Source: Icerya purchasi
Taxonomy: Eukaryota; Arthropoda; Insecta; Hemiptera; Monophlebidae
DNA: 64,000 nt
Assembly: GCA_039619475.1 (NCBI GenBank)
Contig: CM077116.1
Location: forward strand, 99,245,164 to 99,309,163
Direction: 5' to 3'
Shown one piece after another: positions 1-12,600 of this stretch. Below the pieces are notes generated by a model. It made no database searches. It saw only the letters and a program-made list of their open reading frames with translations, and was not told where the DNA came from. How positions within the stretch are numbered: the first letter of the stretch is position 1; each line of letters opens with the position of its first letter. Made by a program: the position numbers and the translations under genes.

Positions 1-524
1 AACAGTCATTGATTTTTTTTTTTTTTATCGTATTATTCCTTAAAATAACCAGAATGTTTGCGTTAACTTTTTAACTATTATCTTGGCCTTTATTCAGATT
101 CAATGATAAAGGATTACATATGTGTAACATTTTGCATCAACCCGGGCATAGTTGTAAATACGTTGCAATCAACTTTTTACAAAGGACAGGCCTACATCAA
201 AAAGGGCCAAAATAATGTACACCGAAAAAATATTCGGGATTTTCAAAAATTTTAGACGTTAGACAATAAAACTTATTTAAAATAATTAAGATACCTTCTC
301 ATCCGTTCAACGTAAACATCGGTAATTGTTAAAAAAGTTAAAGGTAAAGATAATTATTATATTTATCGCAAATCGATGTGAGCGCTCTTGATGCGATTTT
401 GCGCAACAAAAATAAGAAAACAACAACAAAAACTGATGATTGTACTTTTTTTTTTTTTTTATATCCGATAAATGAAACAATTTTTTCTAATTCGAAAATT
501 GTACTTAACATAAACGACAAAGTA
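1..524. other. No gene seen; AT-rich sequence
   Basis: Only low-complexity T/A runs. The two short open frames here translate homopolymer tracts and are not credible genes. Confidence 0.6.
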
Positions 525-917
525 CATGGCCGTGTCCAGGGGGAGGGGGGGATTAACCCCCCATGAGAACTGAATTAGTTATTATAAATACACAAAAATC
601 TGAAAAAAATCGTCGAAAATTTTAAATAAATATTGATGATTTTTTAGGGTGTTCTTAAATTAAAAAAGAAAAAATATGCTCTATATTTTTAGGTACTCCA
701 TTAATAATTGATGAGTATAATCAAATAACATATGTGTAATTTTTATTAATGTTCATATACGGGGTAATTCATTTATGTAAATTGTTAATATATAAATCAA
801 AATTATGGAAATTATTAATAGTATGAATATTAGTGAAAAATGTATCGTTATTTATAAAATAAATATGTGAAGAAAATTTTCAAACCCCCCCTTTTCAAAA
901 TTCTGGGCACGGGCCTG
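525..917. mobile_element. Non-autonomous hAT MITE, copy 1 (393 bp)
   Basis: Ends are CATGGCCGTGTCC and, in inverse, CAGGCCCGTGCCC, giving imperfect terminal inverted repeats of about 13 bp. It is flanked by ACAAAGTA (517-524) and ATAAAGTA (918-925), an 8-bp target duplication with one mismatch, as hAT elements make. The interior is AT-rich with G- and C-runs next to the ends and has no coding capacity. A related copy in reverse orientation lies at 9659-10082. Confidence 0.82.
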
Positions 918-925
918 ATAAAGTA

Positions 926-3419
926 CATAGGTGGCCAAAACACTACGGAGGCTATTGCGCTTGTGTGACAACTACGCACCTTCTTCCTTTTATTCCTCTC
1001 TTTTAGCAAACTTTATTCTCACTTCATACAATGCTTCGCTCATTCTCTCTCGTCCTTCTCCTTGCGTGTTATCCAAGCTTTTGATTCTTTTTTATGTTGG
1101 CTATCTTTGATCGAGTAGAGATCCGAGTCTCCTTCCCTTCTTTACCTTTATTCTTTGGCCAATGTGGACACATTGTTGACGAACCTTTAAAAACGAAAAA
1201 ATGTGCACTAATTTTTCTGTACATATAAAAAAAATCATGCTTCATCGAATGTTGTACAGCGTGAGTTATTGCTAAACACATGAAAGTAGTTTGTGTTCAC
1301 TCTACTAGTGTATTAGTAGAAGTGTGTTTGCGTGACACCATCGTATCGTTCTGCAAACAGAAAATTAAAGACTCTGGATACGTTCGTGACAATGTTCGGC
1401 TTTCTGATCGACCGTGAAATGAAAACCCATTTTGGCGGATTCGAATTTCGTATAATAAAGGACCGTGCACGAATTTTTAAGTCACTTTTTCTCCGGTTGA
1501 TTTCGCTAAAAAGAATTTGAAAAATGGACTGAGCAATAGAAAAATAACAGTGGGAATTTTGAAAAAGATTTAAGTAACAGATATTAGTTGCTAACACGTT
1601 TTTTTTTCAACTTTCGGAGTCTTTTTATATGCATTTCACTGACAAGAAGCTTGTAACTTCAAAACAAATTATCTTTAAAAACATTTTAAAATAATTCGCT
1701 TCTATAGCCCGTAGAGATTTGATTCTCCGATATGCTGTAGAAAGTGATCGTACTTTATGATGACGTTTAATTCTCGTTGCTGGAGGGGTAGTTGTCGTAC
1801 AATAGCAACAATCTGCGTAGCCTTGGACCAACCTATGCGTTATTAGTTAAATATTTAACGGCAAAAAAATCTTTGAATACTTATTTAAGTGTTACAGATG
1901 GCGACAATAGCACAGCTAAATATTGTTACTTCCAATTATTATTTTTTTTTAAAAACAAATTCGTTCTATATTTCCACGCAACGAGTTATTCTAAAATATG
2001 CAAATAATAAGTAAACAATAATAATTGTTAATAAAAAATGGGAGTTCCGAAAAATTACATTATTTACTTTTATTTTTTTTTTTTTTAGTTTCAAAGAGTC
2101 TATAAAAAATCTCGCATTTTTACCTTTCGTTAGGACGATGGTCGCGTTTATTCCTCCCAAGGTCGACTTATATAATACAAACTCATTTCTACGAACCAAG
2201 AACTATCATAGGCTAACCTAGTGCGTTTTAAGACTTAAATTTATGTGAAACAATTATAACTTTTTGTATTTTTCATGATTAAAGAAAACTGGAAAGAGGG
2301 AAAATTATTTGTCATATTTTTAATAAAGTACGGTTCGGTAAATTACAATAAGTGGTTCCCCTCGGAAGATGAATTATAATGTATAGAAATTTGTTATTAA
2401 TTTTTTAACTAGCTTCGAAATTACAGAACTTATTTGTCAAGAGTGTCCTATTCGTCGACGCAATACCACATTTCTTGTTATACAATTTTAATATAATAAT
2501 ATTTGTATTAATAATGAAATTAAACGATACTCTTTGTATGGAGATGAAAATTTAAAAAAATAAAAATTATCAATGTAACGAATATGAAATGAAGTAAAAA
2601 TCGTTCGTAAAAAATGTTATTCAGAAATAGTGCAATGGTCACTTGAACCTTCTGATAACCAGACAAATAGGATGTTCATTTTTTTTTTATTATTTAATTT
2701 TTATAAACGAACATTCTAAATCATTTTAAGCTGTTCAATTATAAGTACTTTAAATTAGAATAATATGCAATAAAAGCAGGAAAAATATTAATTATTCTTT
2801 ACGGGTCTTTAAAAATTAAAAAAGAAATGTGCTTGGATTTTGCATTAGACATAATTTTAATGTTTCATAGTATTATTTTGATTATAACAATTCGAAATGA
2901 TATTATACTAAATAATTGAATTTAGATCACATTTTTAAAGTAGGCATCCTTTTCTACATTTAAACATCAACTTGGTTAAATTTAACTTCGTGAAAAAAAA
3001 AGTTTTTGTAAAATAATGCAAGTTTATGATTTTAATTTGATGATAATTAAGTAGATATTTTAATTTACTCAACTTTTAAATCATTAGTAATTCGCATTTC
3101 ATGTAATATGGGGCCGTATCTAGACCAAAATTTCGGGAGGGGTTACGAAAATATTATATATATACATATATATATATATATAAAACTCGGCAGGTCTAGT
3201 TCTTGTATAAATTCTTATAGAAGAGTAAACTTTTTTATTGGTTACGTCGTTCGACAAAAAACAAACAACGTTTTTATTTGAACTTATAAAGAAGGTTCGT
3301 GTACTTTTTCAGTTTATACATATTTCTATTATTGAAAATTATGTTACTTATTATTACAATAAAACCGTATTTAATTTTTATTTTCTGCAACTATATAAAA
3401 TTCATCATTATAATTTCAG
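926..3419. other. No gene identified upstream of PAICS exon 1
   Basis: AT-rich sequence with T-runs and a TA microsatellite near 3156-3182. It probably holds the PAICS promoter or 5' exon or first intron, but I cannot place a promoter or a first exon. The short open frames here have no recognisable content. Confidence 0.4.
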
Positions 3420-3421
3420 TG

Positions 3422-3602
3422 ATGGAAGAAATAGGCCAAGGTAAAACGAAAATAATCTATAAAGCATCGGAACGTTTAGTAAGAGTTGTTAGTAAGGATA
3501 TTTTATCATCCGGCAATGGCGCTAGAACTCACACTTTGCCAGGAAAAGCTGCTGTTTCCAATAAAACAAATACGAAAATTTTCGAATTATTAAATTATGC
3601 TG
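3422..3602 (+). CDS. PAICS: PAICS coding exon 1 (SAICAR synthetase N-terminus)
   Basis: It encodes [16 protein letters not shown] through [10 protein letters not shown] and ends in phase 1 at a GTATAT donor (3603). It holds the GKTK ATP-binding strand and the SNKTN segment. A polypyrimidine-poor acceptor ends in AG at 3418-3419, so the true exon may begin at 3420, with the initiator in this exon or in an unseen earlier one. The open frame running back to 3299 reads as hydrophobic AT-rich translation and is probably intron. Confidence 0.9.
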
Positions 3603-6600
3603 GTATATATTTATAATTATTTCAGTAATTTTTATTTTAAATTTTATATAAATAATTCGTATTTCTAATTTGTTTTAAAATTCTGAGGCTAAAGTTGAGA
3701 CTTAGTTTTTTTTTTTGTTTGACTTTAACTTATTACCGAACAGTGCAGACATTATAACATAAGCGTATATTTCACAAATATGTTTAACTAAATGTTCAAG
3801 TATTAATTAACAATTTCGACAGACTAACATTATGTCAGTATTTATAAAACAGTCATAAATCGTAGACTTATGTGATGTGGATATAGTTAGTTCATTCTTC
3901 AGTTCGAGTCCGAATTTTACGCGCATAAGTTCCATGAATGTGCAATGCTACTTTCGTAAATCCAAGTTAAGATCACCACCGAGAACTTCGACCATTTCAG
4001 AGTCTTGTACGAAATCTACGTGCGGAAAAATAGGCGCACAGTCAGAAAAAACTTGTGCTTGACGAATTCATGATCCAGAAGCAGGACTCGATCATTACTT
4101 CCTCTTCTCTGGAAGTAAGGGCTAACCCCATCAGCAATCTTGATTAGTACAGATGAGAAGGCGACATTACCTTATCGTATCACTTGTACGAGCGGGTAGT
4201 AATGTAACGGCTGCCAGATAATTTCGCAGCAGAACCTTTTAGTCGATCTCTTGTAAATCTGTGTCTGGCAAACGGGCGCTAGTTGACGAAAGTCGCCGGT
4301 AAACACCTTGTCCATATCAGCGAACGGACGTCCATGGTCATGCATGATGTGTGTTGATGTCGAGAATTTATCCGTCCGAGGAGAGCGGATCCGATTATAT
4401 TGCACTAGTCGACGAAAACGATGTGTACATGTTTGCAAAAAACGCGTTCAGTGCTTCCACTTGGAGGAGGCCTGTTATCTTTTGCAAGTTCCCGATACGA
4501 AAAACACGCTCTGTACAATGGATAATCCGATATATGTATAAATAATTCGTTTTTTGCGTTTCCCTGGTAACATTTTACGGTAAAATTTTGTATGACATTC
4601 CGTCGGACGGATAAATTTTTGCAATGACCCCCAGCCATAAGACATATTCATGTCAATAGTATAATATAGCAGCAGAAAGGAGGAGAAATAAATAAATAAA
4701 ATGTCTTAAACTACTAATGAAGAATCGAAAATCACGAGGTAGCGATAAGACAGCCGGAAGAAGAAACGAAACTTGTTAATAAAAGTAGATAAAAGGATCT
4801 GCCAATAAGCCAAACAAGAATGCGAACAAACAATCGAGTCACGGTAACGAATGAAAAGGTAAAATAAGTGCGGTTGAAGAAGATTCAACGAGTAAGATAG
4901 AAGAACAATCGATAACGAAAAAATATGTATGAATATTCCCAAATGTGTGTATGTGTTTATATGTGTGCATTTGTGTGGAATTGTAGGTTTACGCAGGCCT
5001 GTATTTATGTTATGTAAATAAGAGCAGCAAAAAATAAAAAATAAAGATTTTTATTTAATAATAAACTATAAAGTAAATAATATTAGTAGCATACCGTCGG
5101 CGAGCAAAAAATTGTTTGGCTATACATGATAAAATGTAAAATTTGTGTGTCGCAATGTACTATGCATTGTTATTTAAATAAATGATTTGGAAAAAACAAT
5201 TACCGCATATCCCAGTAACTGCATCTGATGCACTGAATATTTTGACCATTTCCGTCAATTATTGGTACACTTTTTTTTTTTATTGAAAAGTTTTTCTGTA
5301 CAATGCGATGCAAAATTCATAGTGTAAAAGGTTTTGTTTCGTATATTGTAGTACGAAAAAAACTGAACTGCGATATAGTATTTAACATGCATTAACAATT
5401 TCCGCTAGGAATAAGAACCGCGTTCATACAGGAAGAAAACGATACATCGTTTACTGCAAAATACTGCGATATGATACCGATAGAGTGGGTCGTTCGAAGA
5501 ATAGCAACGGGATCGTATACGGAAAGACATCGTGGAGTCGTTGAAGGTTTTAGATTCAGTCCTCCGTTACTAGAAACATTTTTCAAGGTTAGTTTTGCAT
5601 ACGTATTTTAAAAATGTAGCGTACAAACGAAATAATCGATTGCAATAAAAAATCCGGAATTAGTTACCATTTTACATGTATAAAGATATCATTGCTGCAG
5701 CGAGGGGCAGAGAGAATGAAAAGTCTACCGGAGAGATTACCCTTTATATAAATTAAAAATCCGGAAAACATATTACACGAGTGAATTTTCATGTGTTCCC
5801 GCTAAAGTCTTCTGACAAATCTTCTAGTTTGTTTATTATAGTTCAGTTTATACATTTTAAATTTTGGTCAACAAGAACGATCCACTTAATTGATACGATA
5901 AAGAATCTGCTATATAGCGGCCTATGCGATTAGTCGTCACGATAAGTTGCTAAAGCATCAGCTTCCATTACGGAAGTCTTCAGTTCGATCCCAAGCGGCG
6001 ACAGAAATTACAACTTTTTCGGAAAACTTTTAACGAAAGTTGTTAAGTTTCTAACTGACCACGTTGATTTGCCTGCATTATGAGTAATTTCCGCGATATT
6101 TCTACATTTCTTTTGATAGCAATTTATGGATACTGAATAATTTAATTTTTAAAAATTCCGAGTTTTTGCGTTAATTACATAGTAGGCTTTAGATAAATAA
6201 AAGGTAATTATAAAGTTTATTCCTTCACTATTAATCGGGTCAATTTTTAAACGTGTACGAAGAGGTAAAATTAAAAGCTTCGTCCTATATAGTACGGTGC
6301 CACTCGATTAAACTAGAACGAATACCTTTTTTACCAAAAATTGAAAGTCGCGGCTACACTCTTACTTTATACGAAAGTGGGAGTCGAGAATCTCCTAAGT
6401 TCAGGAATAACTTACACAACTTACACATAGCGTGAACATTGTAGTGAACTTTAGTAGTACGATTTCCTTTAGATCAGGTGAACTTATCTGGATTATTTTA
6501 TCGCCTTTCAATAGAGCAGAAAAAAAATGTAGAAGGATCTTAAACACGTAACTTATGATTAAATTATCGTAAATATTTTTTCTTTTTTTTTTAAGAAATT

Positions 6601-9600
6601 TTCTGTCAGTAATTTAGTTATTTTTTGTCGCTGAAAATTCTTTAAAAACGAATCTGAAATTAATTAAAAAACTAATATCCTCCAGTTTGAATGTAGTAGT
6701 GAAATAGGTGTGTTTTTTACAGCGGAAATATATCTTTTTCAATCAGAGAACAAATTTTGTCGACGTAATAAATAGAGAAATACTTTTTAATCAGGCCGGT
6801 ATGTCAAATTATAGATTTCAAAAAACTACAATAAAATTCGTTATTTCGTTGGGCTCAAGTTTCGCTTTTACAAATAGGATGATGCAAAAAACGATCCTTT
6901 CTGGACAGACGAGGATATTCTAGGGGCTGGATTTTCATTAGATGGATTGGTGCTAAAGAAGCCGGAATTGGATATCCTAAAAAAAACAGCACTATGCGTA
7001 TTCGAAATTCTGGAAAAACTATGGGCAATTAAAAACTGCGTTCTAGTTGATTTGAAGATGGAATTCGGTGTTGATCCTGAAGGTAATGAAAGTTTTCGTT
7101 TTGAATTTTATTTTATGATATTATTATTGTCGTAAAGAAACCGTACTGCTCTATCGTTTAATAATACTTTTCTTTATGCCGAGTGTAAACGTTTTTATAC
7201 ACGTGTATATACCTCGTATTTTTGTTAACCGATGTTATAAGTAAAGCGAGTATTCCCCACGGATCCTTGATATAATGTTTTTTAGGGTGGATGGGGTATC
7301 ACCAGCCGAGGGCATTACCCAGCATTAGATTATATTAGTGTGTGTGTGTGTGAGAGAGAGAGAGCGAGCGCAGAAACGAATTAGAATTGAATACTGCTAG
7401 GGATAGCAGAAATGAAAGACGAGGAATAATCGCCGGGGATGGAAGAGAAACAATAAATTAAGTATTATGTGGAGTAGGCAAACCGAGATTCAGAAGTTGT
7501 CTATAGAAGTGAGAGCGTTCTATGGATATAGACGCGCATTCGAAGAAGATGTGATTTGTATCACAGAATAAATCAGAATCATCCGGATGGGAAGAACTAA
7601 AAGAAGAAGACGACGTGGAAAAACGAAAAGAGGATGCAGGAAGTCGACTATGGTCAAGGTGAAGCCTGCAGATAAAAGAGATAAGAAAGCGCAAAAGATG
7701 AGGGAAGTCGTAGTACCGAGGGGATAAGGAGGAGGATGAATTTGGATAAAAGATGAAAGAATTCAGGATTAGAGAATAAAAAGGGATAGATATCGTGCCA
7801 TCGTCTACGATGACACGATCCCCGGAAAGAACATTAAGATTAGAAAAAGAAAATTTGGATAGAAATTGACTAGTGTAAACATCGAGCTAATGAATCATCC
7901 AGTTCGTTACCCTCAATGACAGCATGACTGGGGGATCATAAGAAATCGACTTATATGGAACGAACGCTGTACAATCTAGTGACAAGAGAACGAATCAGAA
8001 GAATTATGAAGTCTGAGGAATGACGAGGAAGAGGAGAGGAGATGGACGGTAGCATATCTTTAGAATCCGAGACTAGCAGAAATTTATTAGAGCCATTGGT
8101 GGAAAAGATGTATTGGATAGCGTGAAGGATAGCTGTGTACTCCGCGGTCAATATGGAGCAGAAAGAAGGCAGTTTATAAGATTCGAAATAGTTGAGTGAT
8201 GAGAACAAAAATTCAGCTTCCGTACCGATGTCCTGTAGCCATCAGTAAAAATAACGCTGTGGAAAGGAAATAAGGATTAAATGACAGAGTTATTCTGATT
8301 ACATTAGCCGGCAGGTTCTTGTAAAATACGGAAAGTAAGAATATCTTAGGAGGATGCGGAAAATTGGAATAATCAACCGTGAAGTAGCGGAGTTTGTGTT
8401 AAAAGAGAAAACGTAAGCAGCGAATTGATTAAGTCGTTCAGATATATGAAAAAGAGCAGGGGATTTTCCTAAGAGAGAAACGCCGGCTATGTAATATGGA
8501 AATATAAGAGTGAATAAGATTGGACGAAGAAATAGGCTTTGTTGAGAAACGATAGCCAAGATAAGATCGACGAATATATGAAGGAACTATATGGATTTGC
8601 GAAGGAACTACAGCAATGGGAGACGACTACAAAGCTCCAGGGCACCGGCGGAGACAACGGTTTTGTACACGATCCAGTTTTGAAAGAGCTGTGTTGGAAG
8701 CACTACTGTACAAGAAGGAACAATAAATCTAACTTCAAACGTATGATAGATTTATACAAGATAATAAGAATACAAGGGGACCGGAATAGATACGATTTGA
8801 GATTTACTGTATAATACCAGTGCGATAGCAACTTGATTTTAGAACAGCAAACCGACGACACTCTTTGTCTAATAGCCAAGCGATTTAATTCTTAGGCAAC
8901 CTAGTACAGTAAAAACGAACAGAGTTCGTAGTTTTAAATAACGGCTGATTTGTATCATTGCCTGTTTTGTGATAAAACGTTAAAAAACGTACGTAAAATA
9001 TATGCCAGTTTCGTACGTGTTTATAATGTGCCAAAATTAAACGGCACACTCAGTGGCGTAGCGTGGGTTTTCGCCGCCCCCTTATTTAGGTATTTAAATT
9101 CAAAAGACTCTAACTTTTCGGCAAGAAAATCATCATTACTGGGTGTTATACAGGATACAAATAAAAAAGTCATATTGATATATATATTATATGTTTTACA
9201 ATATAATAATCACATTTATTACAAAAATTCTTATACGTATGCCACTTACATTGATATAATGATTATATGTTAATGGTTGACAAGATTAAGTTATTAGTGA
9301 TTTAAATACAAAACACAAATGAACTTACAATTAGAACTAGAACGATACTGTTAGTATTTATATTTTTATTAAAAAATAATATAATTGATCGGATTAAAAA
9401 TAAAACTTCTGTCTTTAACTAAAACTCTATTCGTCAACTTTTTTAAAGAGAAAAGTCTTTTATTGCACAATCAATGTCTATATGATATAGTTCTTGTTCA
9501 ATAGACAAGATAACCGGTTTGGTTAGCCTTAAAGTACTCATTGCTGATCTTAAATAATTTTTGAACAATCCCAATTTTGAAAAACTTCTCTCACAACTGA

Positions 9601-12600
9601 TATTGCTTATGGCAATTATTAGGAATATTCGAAGCATTATTATAATATTGGGCCGCGTCAGGCCCGTGCCCAGAATTTTGGAAAGGGGGGGTTTTGAAAA
9701 TTTACTTTGCATATTTATTTTATAAATAACAATACATTTTTCACTAATATTCGTACTATTAATAATTTCCATCATTTTGATTTATATGTATTAATAATTC
9801 ACATAAATGAATTACTCCGTATATGAATATTAATAGAAATTACATATATTATTAATTATACTCGTAATAAAAAATTTTGCATAACATATTAATGAAGTAC
9901 CTAAAAATATGCAGCATATTTTTTCTTTTTTCTTTTAAAAATAGGTAAGAACATCCTAAAAAATCATCAATATTTATTTTAACTTTGTGATTTTTTTCAG
10001 ATTTTTGTGTATTTATATTAACTATTTCAGTTCTCATGGGGGGGGGGGGTAAACCCCCAAACCCCCCGTGGACACGGCCTTGGGCAGCGTATCTCCGAGC
10101 TTGGATTTCATAATAAATTTTAATAATTCGAGCAATCCGCATTAATTATTTTATTTTCATGCCTGCGGCAGCAATGAAAGTCTGCAGTCTATGTCGTTCG
10201 AGCTTGAAGTCCTGCTCGTCAATTTCGGCAGATGCATAGTCTAGATTACATTTAATGTCGCCCGAATCTAATAACATAGCCGGCGTTAAATACACAAATT
10301 TATCCGTCAAATTTTGTAACTGCTGAAACCACTCACGAATTTCTACAATTATTCCATCTAACGACGAAATAAGCTTTCATCTCAACTTATTTTCATAAAA
10401 CAAGTTGGCATCTATGATTCCGTCGTCAAAAATGTGCCTTCTTGTTATGCACCTCTGAGGTTCCATGGAAATTCCAAGTTCTTTACACGTATTTTTTGTC
10501 TAACTTACAGCGTTGTCTACCCATTCCTTTCGTTTCTCCATCAGTAGTACCATTTGCAAAGCATTTACTTTCTGAGCGCACAGGTTTACATCAAGTCCCT
10601 TTGTTTGTAAATATTTCTGCGCATTATTCACTTCTTGTAGCACTGATTTCCAGGGGCCCAAGAAACGAAGAATGGAAAATTACTGCATCGCAATTAGCAA
10701 AGTTCCTGCATCTGTTGTGATTAAGCTTTCAACGGTCTCTGACAGTTTTTCCAAAGTAACGACAATGTCTTTGTAATGATGCCATATCATATTTACGGCA
10801 TACCCTATTGCACTCCGTCGCGTATCTTGAACACGTTTTAAACTTTTAACTGTAGCTGCTATCAAAACTATCCAACGATGTGTGGACATGGAAAAAAAAT
10901 GAATAGCAGCGTTCTAATATGCCGAAAAAAGTTACTGAATTCGCCTCAACTGAGGCAGCGTGTAAACAAACCGGGTTTAATGAATGATTTGAGCAAGGCA
11001 CGAATTCAACTTTAGGATTTATTTCTTTAATTCTTTGCTGAACTCCTGAATGTCTTTCAGCCATAACAGAAAACATTGTCATATGCTTGCTTGTCCTCAA
11101 CAGTTGTTTATGTCAAGATCATCAGCTTCAATCTTGCTTAAAATCATCTTTGAAATTCCTTCAACAGATTTATCTTTTGTTTCAATGAAATCTATAAAAC
11201 ATTCCACTACTTGTACTTCCTGATTTTCAATCACTACGTATCTTAATACCGGGCTTGTTTGATCTTTATGAGAAACATATGAAGTACTGTCGATTACAAT
11301 CGAACAATATTTGATCTTTTTTACTTATCTGATGATATGTTGGCGAATTTTATTTCTCAAAATTGCAATAAGTTCGTTTTGAATTTCTGATGACATAACG
11401 TGATTGAAATTTTAGAGCTGCCAAGCATCACCTTTCTGCTGAGTGCTGACTATTCTATACTGTTGTATGTAGCCGACGCAGATAAATGAATTGTTTTTTG
11501 TTTTTTTTTTTCAAATCGGTGCGTATGAATTATATATTTCTCTAATTATCGGTTTTACAAAACAAATTTTTATTCGCCGATATTGCAGCTTGCCGTCGAA
11601 CTGAATCAACTTGAATTGCTCAAAGTTTTCAGCTTAAATAAACCAAAATTAATTTCCATTTCAAATTACTAAATCATAATTTTATTTTTATTATGCACCA
11701 AATTATGAAAAACATTTTCACACTTGTTATCATATATGACAGGCAAATTCGTTTTGTCGATTCGAATTAGAATTTTCCGAAAATGCCGACAGATTTTTTT
11801 TTTGTTTTCTTTTTTGGAGGGGGAAATACCCCATTCATTCCCTGTTTGACGCGCTCCCACTTATGAGCACCGAAATCACAAGTTGGAAAGCGTATACATA
11901 TATACGATTAAGTCAATGTAAATTGGACGACTGACGATCGAGCAATAAATAAAACTTTCTTTGATTTGTTAAAGCATCACTCACGGACTTCTTTAGAGGG
12001 ACTTACCTGTACTATAACCTAATTTGCAGGTATTATTAGGAAATATTGGAACATTGTTCTTTATATGAAAGAAATCATTCTCGCTGAATATTAGTCATAA
12101 ACAATCCGAACACAAAATAAAACAGGGGGATCACTGCAAGTCAGTACAAACGGTGTTGCTAGTCACTACAACAAGCAAAATGGTTACATTCATTTAAATT
12201 TAAAAAAAAGAGAATTCCCCGTTTTCGTCACAGAATAAATAAAAAGTTCCCTGTGCTCATTTTAATCGGTCCGAATTGTAGGTGCGACAAAAATATGGAA
12301 TGAAATTGTTCAAATTTTTACAAGAAATTATTATTATGTATTGTGAAATTTTTACCGCCCCTTAGAAGTGTCGCCCTTTTCGCCCCCACTACGCTACGCC
12401 ACTGACGACACTTAAAAATGTCTAATATAAATGAGTTGCTAAATTTGACCTTATAACTAAAGATAACCTACTGAATAGTATTCTATTATTTTTCACTTCA
12501 CATTTTGGTTATACAAAATGTCTGTACATTATTCAAAAAATGTGAATTTTGTATATTTATCGGTGAAATATAATCGAATTTACACGATGTAATAATAAAA

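Larger units (their letters stand above)
9051..12404 (-). mobile_element. hAT transposon, ZMYM1-like, 3.35 kb with terminal inverted repeats
   Basis: Both ends begin CAGTGGCGTAGCGT when read inward (9051 on plus, 12404 on minus). The flanks GGCACACT and ACGACACT agree only partly as an 8-bp target duplication. Inside, minus-strand coding remnants run in order. First comes an IVIDST...[14 protein letters not shown] segment at about 11330-11110. Next are [24 protein letters not shown] (10846-11100), then THRW and [12 protein letters not shown] (10680-10889). Last is the hAT dimerisation domain [20 protein letters not shown] (9443-9650). This order matches ZMYM1-like transposases. Frameshifts and an inserted MITE show that it is inactive. 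Confidence 0.87.

Noticed and set aside
338..566. Overlapping 60-62 codon frames on both strands
   Set aside because: They mostly translate A/T homopolymers and the MITE end; no protein-like content.
1625..1831. Minus-strand frame with a Thr/Pro stretch as a possible upstream gene exon
   Set aside because: It has some mixed composition but no splice context or homology; not supportable.
3299..3421. Open frame extending PAICS exon 1 upstream to a Met at 3299
   Set aside because: The extension is hydrophobic AT-rich translation without similarity to the family, and an AG acceptor lies just before the conserved start; it reads as intron.
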